Both the position numbers and the translations under genes were made by a program. Shown here in pieces: positions 1-8,408 of a DNA stretch of 39,963 bases. A model generated the notes under the pieces. The model had not been told where the DNA came from and did no database searches. It worked only from the letters and a program-made list of their open reading frames with translations. How positions within the stretch are numbered: position 1 is the first letter of the stretch; the number at the start of each line of letters is the position of its first letter. Source of the stretch: Chelativorans sp. ZYF759 (lineage in GTDB: Bacteria; Pseudomonadota; Alphaproteobacteria; Rhizobiales; Rhizobiaceae); assembly GCF_012911015.1 (NCBI RefSeq), contig NZ_WVVV01000022.1:1-39963 (forward strand), given 5' to 3'.

Positions 1-1
1 G

Positions 2-277
2 CTCGGGATCTGCCTGCCGCTCACCCACCGCGCGATCGTGGAATACCGCGCCGAGGTCGGCCACGGCCTGATCGAGCACGAGATCGTGCACGTCTTCGAA
101 GGCCACCTCCCCCGCCCGGTCCTGCCGACCGCCTTCGACCGCGCGGAAGTGGCCGAACTGCGCTGGGCCACCGTCGCCCAGCTCACCCGCGAGATCGCGG
201 CAAACCCGCAGGCCTTCACCCCCTGGCTCAGGATCTATCTCGAAAGATGGAACGAGCTCGATTTGACCGCGGCCTGA
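2..277 (+). CDS. idi: Isopentenyl-diphosphate delta-isomerase, type 1 (3' part)
   Basis: Only the C-terminal ~90 residues are in the window; the start lies upstream of position 1. The reading frame is open from base 2 to the TGA at 275-277. The segment EYRAEVGHGLIEHEIVHVF matches the Nudix-fold type-1 IPP isomerase family, which interconverts IPP and DMAPP. This enzyme would feed the carotenoid and bacteriochlorophyll-phytyl genes further along. An idi gene next to photosynthesis genes is known from other purple bacteria. It converges on the puf operon, separated by about 280 bp that hold the puf terminator. The family call rests on a recognisable C-terminal block only; catalytic residues are outside the window. 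Confidence 0.85.
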   Translation, partial: LGICLPLTHRAIVEYRAEVGHGLIEHEIVHVFEGHLPRPVLPTAFDRAEVAELRWATVAQLTREIAANPQAFTPWLRIYLERWNELDLTAA

Positions 278-360
278 CACCCCAGAAACGCTGCCTGACC
301 GACGCGGCGAGCCAACCACCAGGCGCGGTGGCTGGATATCTGGCGGCGTGGCGACCTCAA

Positions 361-406
361 GAAAAAAGCGGTCCGGAACGGCCCTGGAGGGACCAGGCCG
401 TTCCGG
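361..406 (-). terminator. Rho-independent terminator of the bch-puf superoperon
   Basis: An 11-bp perfect inverted repeat (373-383 with 396-406) is followed, reading the minus strand, by a short spacer and six T residues (the A-run at 362-367). This is a textbook intrinsic terminator for the minus-strand pufM transcript. No T-run lies on the other side, so it is not obviously a terminator for idi. Confidence 0.85.
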
Positions 407-556
407 CCACCTCATGCCAGGGTTCGGGGCGCGATGCCCTTGAACGGTGGCGGTGACGCCGGCGGCGGATAAGGACGCAGCTCCGCCCTTCCGGCTCCGG
501 CCATCGAACCTGCCGCGTGCGGCCTTCAACGCACGCGGCAGGTCCAATTCGTAGGC
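407..556. other. Non-coding 3' region of the puf operon
   Basis: This stretch between the pufM stop codon and the terminator shows no convincing gene. There is no pufC (tetrahaem cytochrome), pufX or pufK. Its main content is the stem-loop at 508-543. Confidence 0.7.
508..543 (-). repeat. 14-bp stem-loop just after pufM
   Basis: Positions 508-521 pair perfectly with 530-543 around an 8-nt loop. The hairpin begins 14 nt after the pufM stop codon and has no T-run, so it is more likely an mRNA 3'-end stability element, or part of a two-hairpin terminator with 361-406, than a terminator alone. The role is inferred. Confidence 0.6.
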
Positions 557-1480
557 TCAGCCTGGCGTGAGCCCGTGCTTGATGCCCCACGAGAACCAGT
601 CGTCGACGACGGTGCCTGTGAGCAGGATGCCAATGCCACCCGTGAGCGGGCACAGGATCGCAAACCACCAGGCCCAGCGATGGATCGATTCCATCGTGGC
701 GTTGAAGCCCATGGTCCAGCGCCAGAACAGAGCAGCGCGCTCGGAGGCCGTTCCGCGATCGACAATCTGCTCGATCTCGCGCTCGCCGCCGAGCCGACTT
801 ACGGCCAGGATCGTGGCGCCATGCATGGCAAACAGCACCGCCGAGCCATAGAGGAAGGCGATCGAGAGCATGTGGAACGGGTTGTAGAACAGGTTTCCGT
901 AGACCAGCGAGAAATTGTTGGTCCAGTCGAGATGCGGGAAGATGCCGAAAGGTACTGCCTCGCTCCAAGAACCCATCAGCACCGGCCGGATGAAGCCGAG
1001 CACCAGATAGAGGAAGATCGCGGCTGCAAAGGCCCAGGCCACATGCGTGCCCATGCCGAGTTCGCGTGCGCGGACATACATTCGTCCCCACCAGAGAAGG
1101 ATGGAGGTAGTCAGGAAAAAGCCCGCCATCAGCCACCAGCCACCCTCTTGGAGCGGGGGCATGACCGACAGGCCATGTTCGGGCAGCGGCGGATCGAGCG
1201 AGAGCCAGAAGAACTCGCGCATGAAAGCGAGCGGACTCCAGTTCACCGAAGCCAGCATGTTCAGCCCGATGATCTCAATGGCGACAAAGCCGCAGATCAG
1301 CGAGGCGACCCCCAGCGTGCCCAGATAGATGGGGCCGATCTGAGCGTCGCCGATCTTGCCCATCCAATAGGAGAAGATCGGTTCGCCCTCGCGTTCCCAG
1401 GGACCCGGTTGCAGCGGGACGCCCATGTCGGGCCCGCCCCGGATTTGAACGCGTGTGAAGATGTTCTGATACTCGACCAT
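557..1480 (-). CDS. pufM: Photosynthetic reaction centre M subunit
   Basis: The 307-residue integral membrane protein pairs with PufL to bind bacteriochlorophylls, bacteriopheophytins, quinones and the non-haem iron. Diagnostic blocks are visible: PHLDW and YNPFHM with the bacteriochlorophyll-ligand histidines, [12 protein letters not shown] with an iron-ligand histidine, [19 protein letters not shown] with the iron-ligand glutamate, then IHRW with the last iron-ligand histidine. The residue before GNLFYNPFH is Tyr, where Rhodobacter sphaeroides has His; that position is not one of the ligands. The ATG at 1480 has a strong GGAGGAG Shine-Dalgarno overlapping the pufL stop region, 16 bp after pufL. 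No pufC follows, so this reaction centre probably lacks a bound tetrahaem cytochrome. Confidence 0.98.
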   Translation of the reverse strand: MVEYQNIFTRVQIRGGPDMGVPLQPGPWEREGEPIFSYWMGKIGDAQIGPIYLGTLGVASLICGFVAIEIIGLNMLASVNWSPLAFMREFFWLSLDPPLPEHGLSVMPPLQEGGWWLMAGFFLTTSILLWWGRMYVRARELGMGTHVAWAFAAAIFLYLVLGFIRPVLMGSWSEAVPFGIFPHLDWTNNFSLVYGNLFYNPFHMLSIAFLYGSAVLFAMHGATILAVSRLGGEREIEQIVDRGTASERAALFWRWTMGFNATMESIHRWAWWFAILCPLTGGIGILLTGTVVDDWFSWGIKHGLTPG

Positions 1481-1496
1481 GACAAATCTCCTCCGC

Positions 1497-2321
1497 TCAC
1501 GACCAGATCGGGACGCGACGCCACCAGTCCCACCACTCGAGCCAGGTGGCAGTCCACAAGGGGCCGCTGATGATCATACAGACCGCGCTCCAGAAAGAGG
1601 CGGATACGGCGAGGAACAGGCCCAGGCGGTGGATGCCCAGCGTGCCGATCGAATAGCCGATCGTATCGCGGAAATAGCTGTTCTCGTGTTCGGCCGTCTT
1701 GACCGTCTCGCCCTTCCTCGGATTGGTCGCCGACAGGATCAGGCCACCATGCAGCGCCAGCGCCAGCGTCGTCGTGAAGAAGAACGTAATGGCGATCATG
1801 TGCGCCGGATTGTAGTGGAAGTTGCCAAACTGGTAGCCGACGTTCGACACCCAATCGAGGTGTGTGATGATGCCGTAGGGAAAGCCCTCGCTCCAGGCGC
1901 CCATGGCGATCGGCCGAAAGATGACCAGCGTGACATAGGCCAGGATGGCAAAGGCAAAGGCCCAGGGCACGTGCATGCCCATGCCAAGCTTGCGCGCGAT
2001 TTCGGCCTGGCGCAGGGCCCAGGAGCCGAAGGCGCCGACCGCGCAGATGGTGATGACCTGCCAAAGCCCTCCTTCCTTCAGCGGGGCAAAACTCAACCCG
2101 TATTCACGCACGGGTGGATCGATGGAGATCTGCCAGAGGTTCCAGGTGGGGCCGAGTGAGGCCCCATAGACGATCAGCAAGGTCCCCACCGCGGTGAAGA
2201 AGATGGTCGTGATGCCGAAAAAACCGACATAAAAGGGGCCGACCCAGAAATCGAACAGGTCTCCGCCGATCAGTGTCCCTCCCCTGACGCGGTATTTTCG
2301 CTCGAAGCTCAGCATCGCCAT
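1497..2321 (-). CDS. pufL: Photosynthetic reaction centre L subunit
   Basis: This 274-residue five-helix membrane protein is the reaction-centre L chain. It starts [20 protein letters not shown], the standard PufL N-terminus. The block [20 protein letters not shown] carries the pigment-ligand histidines, and LALALHGGL and GTLGIHRLG carry the iron ligands. I chose ATG 2321 over the in-frame GTG at 2336 because a GGGGAGAG Shine-Dalgarno lies just upstream of 2321 and the family begins there. It lies in the order pufBALM and is separated from pufA by 129 bp carrying strong hairpins, consistent with separate control of LH1 and reaction-centre amounts. The gene ends in TGA at 1497-1499. Confidence 0.98.
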   Translation of the reverse strand: MAMLSFERKYRVRGGTLIGGDLFDFWVGPFYVGFFGITTIFFTAVGTLLIVYGASLGPTWNLWQISIDPPVREYGLSFAPLKEGGLWQVITICAVGAFGSWALRQAEIARKLGMGMHVPWAFAFAILAYVTLVIFRPIAMGAWSEGFPYGIITHLDWVSNVGYQFGNFHYNPAHMIAITFFFTTTLALALHGGLILSATNPRKGETVKTAEHENSYFRDTIGYSIGTLGIHRLGLFLAVSASFWSAVCMIISGPLWTATWLEWWDWWRRVPIWS

Positions 2322-2344
2322 GTGCGCTCTCCCCACAGAGGGTG

Positions 2345-2373
2345 TTCGGGAGGGCGCGAACCGCGCCCTCGAA
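2345..2373 (-). repeat. pufA-pufL intercistronic stem-loop 1
   Basis: A 9-bp perfect GC-rich stem (2350-2358 with 2362-2370) around a 3-nt loop extends by three more pairs (2345-2347 with 2371-2373) past a 2-nt bulge. Hairpins at this position in Rhodobacter capsulatus protect the upstream pufBA mRNA from 3' decay and so raise the LH1 to reaction-centre ratio. The same role is inferred here. Confidence 0.75.
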
Positions 2374-2428
2374 GGGTGGCTGCGGGCGGCGGCCGAGGAC
2401 CGGTCGCCCGCGCCTTTCTTGTGTCGAC

Positions 2429-2455
2429 CCTGCCCGGACGGCTGCCCGGGTCAGG
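2429..2455 (-). repeat. pufA-pufL intercistronic stem-loop 2
   Basis: CCTG plus CCCGG at 2429-2437 pairs with CCGGG at 2446-2450 and CAGG at 2452-2455, with one bulged base and an 8-nt loop. The stem includes the pufA stop codon, so it can only form after the terminating ribosome leaves. Together with stem-loop 1 it forms a double hairpin 3' of pufBA. Confidence 0.6.
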
Positions 2456-2639
2456 CCTGATCGACGACCAGTTCGATGGTCGCCGGGTTCGCGGAAGATA
2501 CGTTCCGCGGCCCTTCGAGCCAGTTGAAGCGGTCGGTGCTGAGCAGGATGAAATGAATCACCAGTGCCAGCACGAACAGGAAGGTGAACAGTGCGATCAG
2601 CGACCGGCGCGGATCGAACAGTAGCCAGATTCTCCACAT
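2451..2639 (-). CDS. pufA: Light-harvesting LH1 alpha polypeptide
   Basis: This 62-residue single-helix antenna protein begins [12 protein letters not shown], the standard LH1 alpha N-terminus. One transmembrane helix follows, with the bacteriochlorophyll-ligand His in [12 protein letters not shown], then an aromatic FNWLEG segment. It assembles with PufB in a ring around the reaction centre. The start at 2639 has an upstream GGAGAGAAGAG. It lies 12 bp after pufB and is followed by two stem-loops before pufL. The C-terminal tail of about 20 residues after LEGP is typical in length for LH1 alpha. Confidence 0.97.
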   Translation of the reverse strand: MWRIWLLFDPRRSLIALFTFLFVLALVIHFILLSTDRFNWLEGPRNVSSANPATIELVVDQA

Positions 2640-2651
2640 CTCTCTTCTCTC

Positions 2652-2873
2652 CTACGTCACGATTGACAGGAGCGCGCTCGCGACGGGCATGACGCCTTCC
2701 TCGAGCGATGCGTAGCCCTGGGGACCGGGAAGCCACGGCCGCCACATCCAGGCAAGGATGTGTGCGACGACCGCGACGATCACGAACACCATGAAGCTAC
2801 TCATGAAGACGGAGTGAAACTCTCTGGCCTCAGCTTCCGAAAGGCCCGACAGGGACCCCTCTCTAACAGCCAT
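2652..2873 (-). CDS. pufB: Light-harvesting LH1 beta polypeptide
   Basis: This 73-residue antenna protein carries a polar N-terminus (SLSGLSEAEAREFHSVF), one transmembrane helix with the bacteriochlorophyll-ligand His in VVAHILAW, and the family end block MWRPWLPG. After that block there is an extra tail of about 23 residues ending VASALLSIVT, which is hydrophobic near its end and longer than the classical short LH1 beta. The ATG at 2873 has an ideal GGAGGTAACG leader. It is the first gene of pufBALM and lies 124 bp downstream of pufQ. Confidence 0.96.
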   Translation of the reverse strand: MAVREGSLSGLSEAEAREFHSVFMSSFMVFVIVAVVAHILAWMWRPWLPGPQGYASLEEGVMPVASALLSIVT

Positions 2874-2890
2874 CGTTACCTCCTACGGTT

Positions 2891-2904
2891 TGGCCTTTCG
2901 GCCA
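2891..2904 (-). repeat. Short GNRA-type hairpin upstream of pufB
   Basis: Minus-strand RNA would read TGGCC-GAAA-GGCCA, a 5-bp perfect stem closed by a GAAA tetraloop, immediately 5' of the pufB Shine-Dalgarno. Such stable tetraloop hairpins at mRNA 5' ends can define a processed start or slow decay. Function is inferred. Confidence 0.45.
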
Positions 2905-2950
2905 TATGCCGGATGGCGGACCATCCAGCGCCAACGCCCTGAACCAAGAA

Positions 2951-2982
2951 GGCCGGGACGCTTTCCGTCCGGTTGCCCGGCC
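2951..2982 (-). repeat. pufQ-pufB intercistronic inverted repeat
   Basis: A 7-bp perfect repeat (2951-2957 with 2976-2982) encloses an alternative 5-bp hairpin (2956-2960 with 2966-2970). It lies just after the pufQ stop codon and may mark the processing point that separates pufBA mRNA from the long bch-puf transcript. Role inferred. Confidence 0.4.
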
Positions 2983-2997
2983 GGAAAAGAGATCCGC

Positions 2998-3219
2998 TCA
3001 TCGAAAGACGAACGGAATGCAGGATGCCGCGACGACGCGCGCCTCGGCAAAGACGGATCGCCGCTCGCCAGCTGCTCGGCCGGCACCCAGCAGGCGCGAC
3101 ACGATCACGCCGACAAGCAGCAGCGGGTAGGAGATGCAGAAGAGGAACCAGTACTCGCGGCGCTGCGAACGACGCCGTTCGGCGTAGCTCGGCCTGCGGT
3201 CGAAATCGGCAATGGCCAT
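2998..3219 (-). CDS. pufQ: PufQ-like small membrane protein
   Basis: This protein of 73 residues has a basic N-terminus (RRPSYAERRRSQRREYW), one hydrophobic helix (FLFCISYPLLLVGVIVSRLL) and a short C-terminal tail. Position between bchZ and pufB, size and topology match PufQ, which in Rhodobacter promotes bacteriochlorophyll and LH1 formation. Sequence similarity to Rhodobacter PufQ is weak by eye, so the name rests mainly on position. The GGAGG Shine-Dalgarno lies only 1 nt before the ATG at 3225 but 7 nt before the ATG at 3219, so 3219 is preferred. It probably shares the bchCXYZ transcript. Confidence 0.75.
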   Translation of the reverse strand: MAIADFDRRPSYAERRRSQRREYWFLFCISYPLLLVGVIVSRLLGAGRAAGERRSVFAEARVVAASCIPFVFR

Positions 3220-3268
3220 GTCCATTCCTCCTGTCCTGCCGGAAACGGAATAGTCCCGGCGAAGTCTC

Positions 3269-4717
3269 TCATGCCGGCTCGGCCGTGCGCCCCAGCGCCT
3301 GCCGTGCCCTCGTCAACCCGACACGCGTTTCTCCCGCCGCGCGGGCCAGTTCCTCGATGCGGTCGCGCATCCGCTTGGCCGCCGAAATACGCACCAGCAC
3401 CGGCTCCGCCTCGACGCTGGCGTCGAGAAGGGCGCGGGCTTCCTCGTCCCAGGGCAGCTCGCGATGCAGCCGCGCGGGCGTCGCCTCGACGCGGTCCATG
3501 TCGGTGGCCAGAGGCAGGATCCGGAACAGCGCGTCGAACAGCGCGTTGCAGACTTCCTGGATGACATAGGTGGCGCCCGCGTAGCCCATGAAGGGCGTAC
3601 CCGTGTGGCGCCTGATGATGGCGCCGGGAAAGGAGGCCGGGATGTAGGCGGATCGCCCTCCAGCTTCGGCCGCGTACATGCGCTCGTTGAAGGAGCCGAA
3701 AAGCACCATCGGGTGCTTTTCGTGGATCGCCTTGCGAACCGCGTCGTTATCGGTCTTTGCCCCGGCCCGCCGTGCGATGGCGAAGGCGCAGGGGAGGCCC
3801 ATATCCTCTTCGAGGAAATGGCGCAGGCCGCGCGCGTAGGTCTCGGAGGCGACCACGCCAAAACTCGCCGTGGCGTAGAAATCCTGGGTCACCGAGCGCC
3901 ACAGATCCCAGATCGGCTTGATCGTGGTCATCTTCTCGGCGTCGATGAAGGGTTCGGGATCCAGCCCGGTCAGCTCACCAAGCTTGCGCAGGAAGGCTGT
4001 GGTCGAATGCAGGCCGATCGGGGCCTGGAGATAGGGCTTGTCCAGCGCCTCGCAGAGCTTGCGGCCGAATTCGCGGTAAAGACAGATATTGACGTCGGCC
4101 TCGGCCAGCCTCGACACCTCGGACAAATCGGCCCCAAGCGGGAAGACCAGATTGACCTTACAGCCGATGCCTTCGACGAGACGCCTGATCTCGGCAAGAT
4201 CGGAAGGCATGTTGAAGGTGCCGTAGATCGGACCGATGATGTTGACGCGCGGCGGAGCACCCTCGGGGCGCGGCTTCGGCTTCTTGGGCCGCTTCTTCTC
4301 GCCGAACTCCTTCCACAGCCACAGCATGGCGCGGTCAGCGCTCTGCCACTGGTCCTCGTCGATGGTGCGCGGCAGGAAACGCACGATGCGCGTGCCTTCC
4401 GGCGTGACCCCGCCGCCGATCATCTCGGCAATCGACCCGGTGACCACCACGGCGGGCTTGGTCGGATCGAGGGTCGCATGGGCACGCTTCATGGCCTGTT
4501 CGGTGCCGGTCTGGCCGAGTTCTTCCTCGCCCAGCCCCGTGACGACGATCGGCAGTTCATGCGGCGGCAACGCGTCGGTGTAGTGGAGCACGGCCGTGAC
4601 CGGCAGATTCTCGCAGCCGACCGGACCATCGATGATGACCTGCAGCCCCTTAACGGCGCTGAAGACATAGACAGCTCCCCAGTAGCCGCCGGCGCGATCG
4701 TGATCGAGGACCAGCAT
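3269..4717 (-). CDS. bchZ: Chlorophyllide a reductase subunit Z
   Basis: This 482-residue nitrogenase-MoFe-like subunit forms, with BchY, the catalytic part of chlorophyllide a oxidoreductase, which reduces ring B on the way to bacteriochlorophyll a. It begins [19 protein letters not shown] as the family does. [18 protein letters not shown] contains the Cys expected to help bind the Fe-S cluster shared with BchY. The longer ORF start at 4807 is rejected because its extra 30 residues lie inside bchY and lack family similarity. The ATG at 4717 overlaps the bchY stop by one base (TGATG), a coupling arrangement. PufQ follows 49 bp after the stop codon. Confidence 0.96.
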   Translation of the reverse strand: MLVLDHDRAGGYWGAVYVFSAVKGLQVIIDGPVGCENLPVTAVLHYTDALPPHELPIVVTGLGEEELGQTGTEQAMKRAHATLDPTKPAVVVTGSIAEMIGGGVTPEGTRIVRFLPRTIDEDQWQSADRAMLWLWKEFGEKKRPKKPKPRPEGAPPRVNIIGPIYGTFNMPSDLAEIRRLVEGIGCKVNLVFPLGADLSEVSRLAEADVNICLYREFGRKLCEALDKPYLQAPIGLHSTTAFLRKLGELTGLDPEPFIDAEKMTTIKPIWDLWRSVTQDFYATASFGVVASETYARGLRHFLEEDMGLPCAFAIARRAGAKTDNDAVRKAIHEKHPMVLFGSFNERMYAAEAGGRSAYIPASFPGAIIRRHTGTPFMGYAGATYVIQEVCNALFDALFRILPLATDMDRVEATPARLHRELPWDEEARALLDASVEAEPVLVRISAAKRMRDRIEELARAAGETRVGLTRARQALGRTAEPA

Positions 4718-6324
4718 CAGAAGTCCTCCATCTTGACGGAGGCCTTGGCGTCGACCTGGGCGGCGGCGGGCGCTTCGGCCGATGGCAGGCTGTCTCGATC
4801 GTGCCACACACCGGCCTTCCGGTCCGTGCCGATATCCTCGAAGAAGGCCTTCATCGTGTCGAACCGGCCCTTGCCGGAAGCCGCCGCATTGACGACCGTG
4901 GCGAGCGAACCAGGTCCCGCCGGCCCCATCAGGGGGCGGGCAGAGATGAGGTTGGTGAAGTAGAGGGCGGGGATCGCCTTCTGCTTGGCGTGCTGGACGA
5001 CCGGCGTGGTGCCGATGGCGAGATCCGGTTCAAACCCATCCACCGCGGCGAGATCTGTTTCCAGCGATGCGCGGAACTCGACATGGATGCCGCGGGCGCA
5101 CAGCCATTCGGCATCGGCCTCGTTCCATCGCGTCTTCGGGCAGGCGGTTCCGACATAGCGCAGATCGGCACCCGCCTCGGCGAGCAGGCGGCCGACGATC
5201 AGTTCGGAGCCTTCATAGCCCGACAGCGTGATGCGCGCCGTGATGGGAGCAGCGGCAAGAGCGCCGCGGATAGCCGGCAAAATGCCGTTCAATGCCGCAT
5301 CGACCTTGGCGCGGCCGACACCGCAGGTCTCGCCAATCGCGCCGAGCCAGGCGGCGGTGCCCTCGACCCCGACCGGCGCGGAACCGACAACAGGCCTGCC
5401 GGCACTCTCGAACTCGCGGATCGAGGCGGTATAGAAGGGATGGATTGCGGCAACGACTGCGCAGTCGAGCGCGGCATAGAGCTCGCGCCATTCGCGTGTC
5501 GGCACGACGGGACCGGGTGCCAGGCCAAGCGGTTCGAGCATGCGCCCGATCGAGACTGGATCAGCCGGGAATATCTCGCCCAGCAGGGTAACGGTCGGTA
5601 GGGCGGAACGGCCCGTCGCAGGGGCCTGGACTGGACCGCTGGCGGCTTCCTGACGCGCATAGGCGAGCATGGCGCCGGCCAGGACGTCCTTGGCTTCGGC
5701 ATGGGTCGGCACGCCGAACCCCGGCACGTCGATGCCGATGATGCGCACGCCATTGATTTCTTTCGGGAGTGCGCGCAGCGGGATGCCGGAGGCTGTCGGC
5801 ACGCAGAGATTGGTGACGACGACGGCATCGTAGAGCTCGGGATCGGCCAGCTTGTGCACGGCTTCGCGGATGTCCTCGTAGAGCTTGCCCGTGACCAGCG
5901 TTTCGGAATCGAATGGCACGTAGCCAACGGTTCGCTTGGCGCCGTAAAAATGCGCGGTGAAGGTCAGGCCGTAGACGCAGCAGGCCGACCCCGACAGGAC
6001 GGTGGCGGTGCGCTTCATGCGCAGGCCGACACGCAGCGACCCGAAGGCGGGACACATCGATTGCGGCTGGTCGTGCGGCCCTTGCGGGTAGTCGGCCTTG
6101 AGCCGTTCCATCAGTTCCGCGTTGCCGGACGTTGCGGCCGCGCGGCGCATTTCGTCGGCACCGCCGTGGCAGCCGGCGCCGTCTGCGGCCATTTTCGCGG
6201 TTACGGGGGCGGAGCCTTGATGCGGGCTGTCCGCATTGTCGAGTTCAACCGTCGCCGAGCCATCATAGACGATTTCGGATTTCGACGGTGGCTTCGTGGC
6301 CTTGGGATCAGGGCGGACATTCAT
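4717..6324 (-). CDS. bchY: Chlorophyllide a reductase subunit Y
   Basis: This 535-residue protein is the other nitrogenase-like catalytic subunit. The N-terminal ~75 residues are low-complexity and look variable. The conserved part then shows [19 protein letters not shown] and [18 protein letters not shown], with the cysteines expected to ligate the Fe-S cluster. ATG 6324 (MNVRPDPK) is preferred to an in-frame TTG at 6339: a GAGG lies upstream of 6324, and the TTG would overlap the bchX stop. It lies between bchX and bchZ with overlapping or near-overlapping ends. It is somewhat longer than Rhodobacter BchY because of the extended N-terminus. Confidence 0.95.
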   Translation of the reverse strand: MNVRPDPKATKPPSKSEIVYDGSATVELDNADSPHQGSAPVTAKMAADGAGCHGGADEMRRAAATSGNAELMERLKADYPQGPHDQPQSMCPAFGSLRVGLRMKRTATVLSGSACCVYGLTFTAHFYGAKRTVGYVPFDSETLVTGKLYEDIREAVHKLADPELYDAVVVTNLCVPTASGIPLRALPKEINGVRIIGIDVPGFGVPTHAEAKDVLAGAMLAYARQEAASGPVQAPATGRSALPTVTLLGEIFPADPVSIGRMLEPLGLAPGPVVPTREWRELYAALDCAVVAAIHPFYTASIREFESAGRPVVGSAPVGVEGTAAWLGAIGETCGVGRAKVDAALNGILPAIRGALAAAPITARITLSGYEGSELIVGRLLAEAGADLRYVGTACPKTRWNEADAEWLCARGIHVEFRASLETDLAAVDGFEPDLAIGTTPVVQHAKQKAIPALYFTNLISARPLMGPAGPGSLATVVNAAASGKGRFDTMKAFFEDIGTDRKAGVWHDRDSLPSAEAPAAAQVDAKASVKMEDF

Positions 6325-6335
6325 CGGATGCTGCC

Positions 6336-7349
6336 TCAAACCTGATCGTAGACGATTTCGAGGGAAGGCTTGTCGATCACGATGCCGCCGCGCATGTCGG
6401 CCTGGCTGGCGGGCTCCAGCACGACATTGCCACCCACCATCTGGCTGGAGAACAGGCCGAGCAATCCGTCCTGGTCGAGCGGTGTCGGGCGCTGCGGCTG
6501 GGAGGAGGCGACGTTCTCGGCCAGTTCGGCAAAGAGCGGACCCCAGCGACCATCCGGCTTGCCGATGATCTGGTAGTTGGCGCTCTTGCGGCGGATGTCC
6601 TCATCGGCGGGGATGGTCGCCAACACGGGGATGCCGACAGCTTCGGCAAAGGCTGCCGCCTCGCCCGTCCCGTCATCCTTGTTGATGACCATGCCGGCCA
6701 CGCCGACATTGCCGCCGAGCTTGCGGAAATAGTCGACAGCCGAGCAGACATTGTTGGCGACGTAGAGCGACTGCAGATCGTTCGATCCGACGACGATCAC
6801 CTTCTGGCACATGTCGCGGGCGATCGGCAGGCCGAAGCCACCGCACACCACGTCACCCAGAAAGTCGAGCAGCACGTAGTCGAAGCCCCATTCGTGAAAG
6901 CCCAGCTTCTCGAGAAGTTCGAATCCGTGGATGATGCCGCGCCCGCCGCAGCCGCGGCCGACTTCCGGGCCGCCGAGCTCCATGGCGAATACGCCGCCGC
7001 TCTTGAAGCAGACATCGCCGATGGCGACATCCTCCCCGGCCGCCTTCTTGCGCGCCGAGGTCTCGATGATGGTCGGGCAGGCCCGTCCGCTGAACAGAAG
7101 TGAAGTGGTGTCGCTCTTGGGATCGCAGCCGATCAAGAGTACGCGCTTTCCCTGCTGCGCCATCATGTGGGAGAGATTGGCCAGCGTGAAGGACTTGCCG
7201 ATGCCGCCCTTGCCGTAGATGGCGATGATCTGGGTCTCGGATTTCGCCTCGCCCTCATGGACGGGATCGGGCTCCATCGCCGCCTCGGCGCGAACGCTCT
7301 CGACCAGGGCCATCAGGCCGTTCTCGGTCGCCTTGAAGGGTGCGTTCAT
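6336..7349 (-). CDS. bchX: Chlorophyllide a reductase iron protein subunit X
   Basis: This 337-residue NifH-like ATPase delivers electrons to BchYZ. Visible motifs are the P-loop IYGKGGIGKSFT, a Walker-type LIGCDPKSDTT, and the two Cys regions GRGCGGRG and GDVVCGGFG that hold the dimer-bridging 4Fe-4S cluster. The start at 7349 (MNAPFK) has a strong GGAGGAAA leader. The upstream ORF extension is rejected because it lies within bchC. The ATG overlaps the bchC TGA (ATGA), giving translational coupling in the order bchC-X-Y-Z. Confidence 0.96.
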   Translation of the reverse strand: MNAPFKATENGLMALVESVRAEAAMEPDPVHEGEAKSETQIIAIYGKGGIGKSFTLANLSHMMAQQGKRVLLIGCDPKSDTTSLLFSGRACPTIIETSARKKAAGEDVAIGDVCFKSGGVFAMELGGPEVGRGCGGRGIIHGFELLEKLGFHEWGFDYVLLDFLGDVVCGGFGLPIARDMCQKVIVVGSNDLQSLYVANNVCSAVDYFRKLGGNVGVAGMVINKDDGTGEAAAFAEAVGIPVLATIPADEDIRRKSANYQIIGKPDGRWGPLFAELAENVASSQPQRPTPLDQDGLLGLFSSQMVGGNVVLEPASQADMRGGIVIDKPSLEIVYDQV

Positions 7350-8287
7350 GAGGGTTTCCTCCAGTCCAGGACCATTTTCAGGCAAGCCGGGTCATCAAAG
7401 GCCGTGCGATAGGCCTGCTCGACTCCGGTCGGGGTGCCTGTGTGTGTGATGAGCCCCCTGAGCGACAGCGCACCCGTCTCGATGAGATGGGTGCAGGAAG
7501 CCAGATCTTCCGGCCGCCATTCCGCCGCGACGCGCAGCCTTACTTCGCGCATGAAGGCCGGCGGGAACGAGAACGAGACGCGCCGGTCGTAGAAGCCGGC
7601 CAGCGTGATCTCGCCGCCTTTTGCCAGTCGACCGATCAGCGCATCGAAAATGTCGGCATCACCGCTGACGTCGCAGACGCGATGATAGTCGCGCCGCTCG
7701 TCCTCCGCCGGGTCGAGCAAGGCGTAACCTTCGGCGCCAGAGCGCCGCTGTGGATTGACTTCCCATACCGTGGGCGGTTTGCCGCCGGTGGCGATAACGG
7801 TTCTCGCGATCAGCCTGCCAAGTGCGCCGTGACCTACGATCAGCTCCGGCGGGCGCAGCCGCTCGGGATCAATGGCGTGCCAGGCGGTCGCGGCCAGCGC
7901 AACCAGGATCGCCTCGTCGCCGATCGCCTGGCTGAGAGGCGCTGTCCGTCGGCCGGGAACGACAAGATGCGAGGCTGCACCACCGAAGAGGCCGCGGACG
8001 TCGCCGAAACAATTCGCCCCCGGCACGAAGACGCGGTCGCCGGCTCTGCGTTCTGAGGCAGGCCCCGCTTCGACGACGGTTCCAACCGTCTCGTAACCAG
8101 GAACCAGCGGATAGGCCATGCCGGGAAAATGGGGCATCTTGCCGGACCACAAGAGTTTCTCGGTGCCGGTCGATATGCCGCTGGTTTCGACCTGGACTAC
8201 GACATCGTCGCGGCTCGGATCGCAGATCGCGAGATCGGCGATTGTGATGCATCCGGGCTTTTCGAGAACAACGGCCTGAGACTGCAT
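7346..8287 (-). CDS. bchC: BchC, hydroxyethyl bacteriochlorophyllide a dehydrogenase
   Basis: This 313-residue zinc-alcohol-dehydrogenase-like protein oxidises the C3 hydroxyethyl group to the acetyl group of bacteriochlorophyllide. Family features are TSGISTGTEKLLWSGKMPHFPGMAYPLVPGYE near the N-terminus (residues 36 onward) and the Rossmann glycine motif VGHGALGRLIA. Start 8287 (MQSQAVVLEKPG) fits the family and has GGAG upstream. ATG 8299 with AAGGGG 9 nt before it is an alternative adding four residues. It is the first gene of the bchCXYZ-puf superoperon, and a double PpsR-type site lies 48-91 bp upstream. Confidence 0.93.
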   Translation of the reverse strand: MQSQAVVLEKPGCITIADLAICDPSRDDVVVQVETSGISTGTEKLLWSGKMPHFPGMAYPLVPGYETVGTVVEAGPASERRAGDRVFVPGANCFGDVRGLFGGAASHLVVPGRRTAPLSQAIGDEAILVALAATAWHAIDPERLRPPELIVGHGALGRLIARTVIATGGKPPTVWEVNPQRRSGAEGYALLDPAEDERRDYHRVCDVSGDADIFDALIGRLAKGGEITLAGFYDRRVSFSFPPAFMREVRLRVAAEWRPEDLASCTHLIETGALSLRGLITHTGTPTGVEQAYRTAFDDPACLKMVLDWRKPS

Positions 8288-8334
8288 TCCTGGCTCCATG
8301 TCGGCGCCCCTTTTTGGGCGCACAGGGCTTGTGT

Positions 8335-8352
8335 TGTCAGAATAGCTTTACG
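8335..8352. promoter_or_regulatory. Degenerate PpsR/CrtJ half-site pair before bchC
   Basis: TGT-N12-ACG, one mismatch from the TGT-N12-ACA consensus. It lies 8 bp from the perfect site at 8361-8378, so the pair could be bound cooperatively, as described for the two CrtJ sites at the Rhodobacter capsulatus bchC promoter. Confidence 0.6.
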
Positions 8353-8360
8353 GTCATAGG

Positions 8361-8378
8361 TGTCAATCTTTTTATACA
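8361..8378. promoter_or_regulatory. PpsR/CrtJ operator of the bchC promoter
   Basis: TGTCAATCTTTTTATACA is a perfect TGT-N12-ACA palindrome in the 121-bp gap between the crtF stop and the bchC start. It would repress the whole bchCXYZ-puf operon under aerobic or high-light conditions. The pattern is seen; binding by the PpsR at 26233-27552 is inferred. Confidence 0.85.
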
Positions 8379-8408
8379 CTTCTCGATGTGGAAAGCCGTT
8401 GACGGACG

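Noticed and set aside
278-556. A pufC, pufX or pufK gene downstream of pufM
   Set aside because: No CXXCH motif or single-helix ORF with a ribosome site is present; the stretch is hairpins and a terminator.
575-1570. 331-residue plus-strand ORF opposite pufM
   Set aside because: Antisense shadow of pufM/pufL caused by high GC; composition is low-complexity and no family pattern is visible.
3464-4963. 499-residue plus-strand ORF opposite bchZ
   Set aside because: Mirror of the bchZ coding frame, with charged repeats and no recognisable domain.
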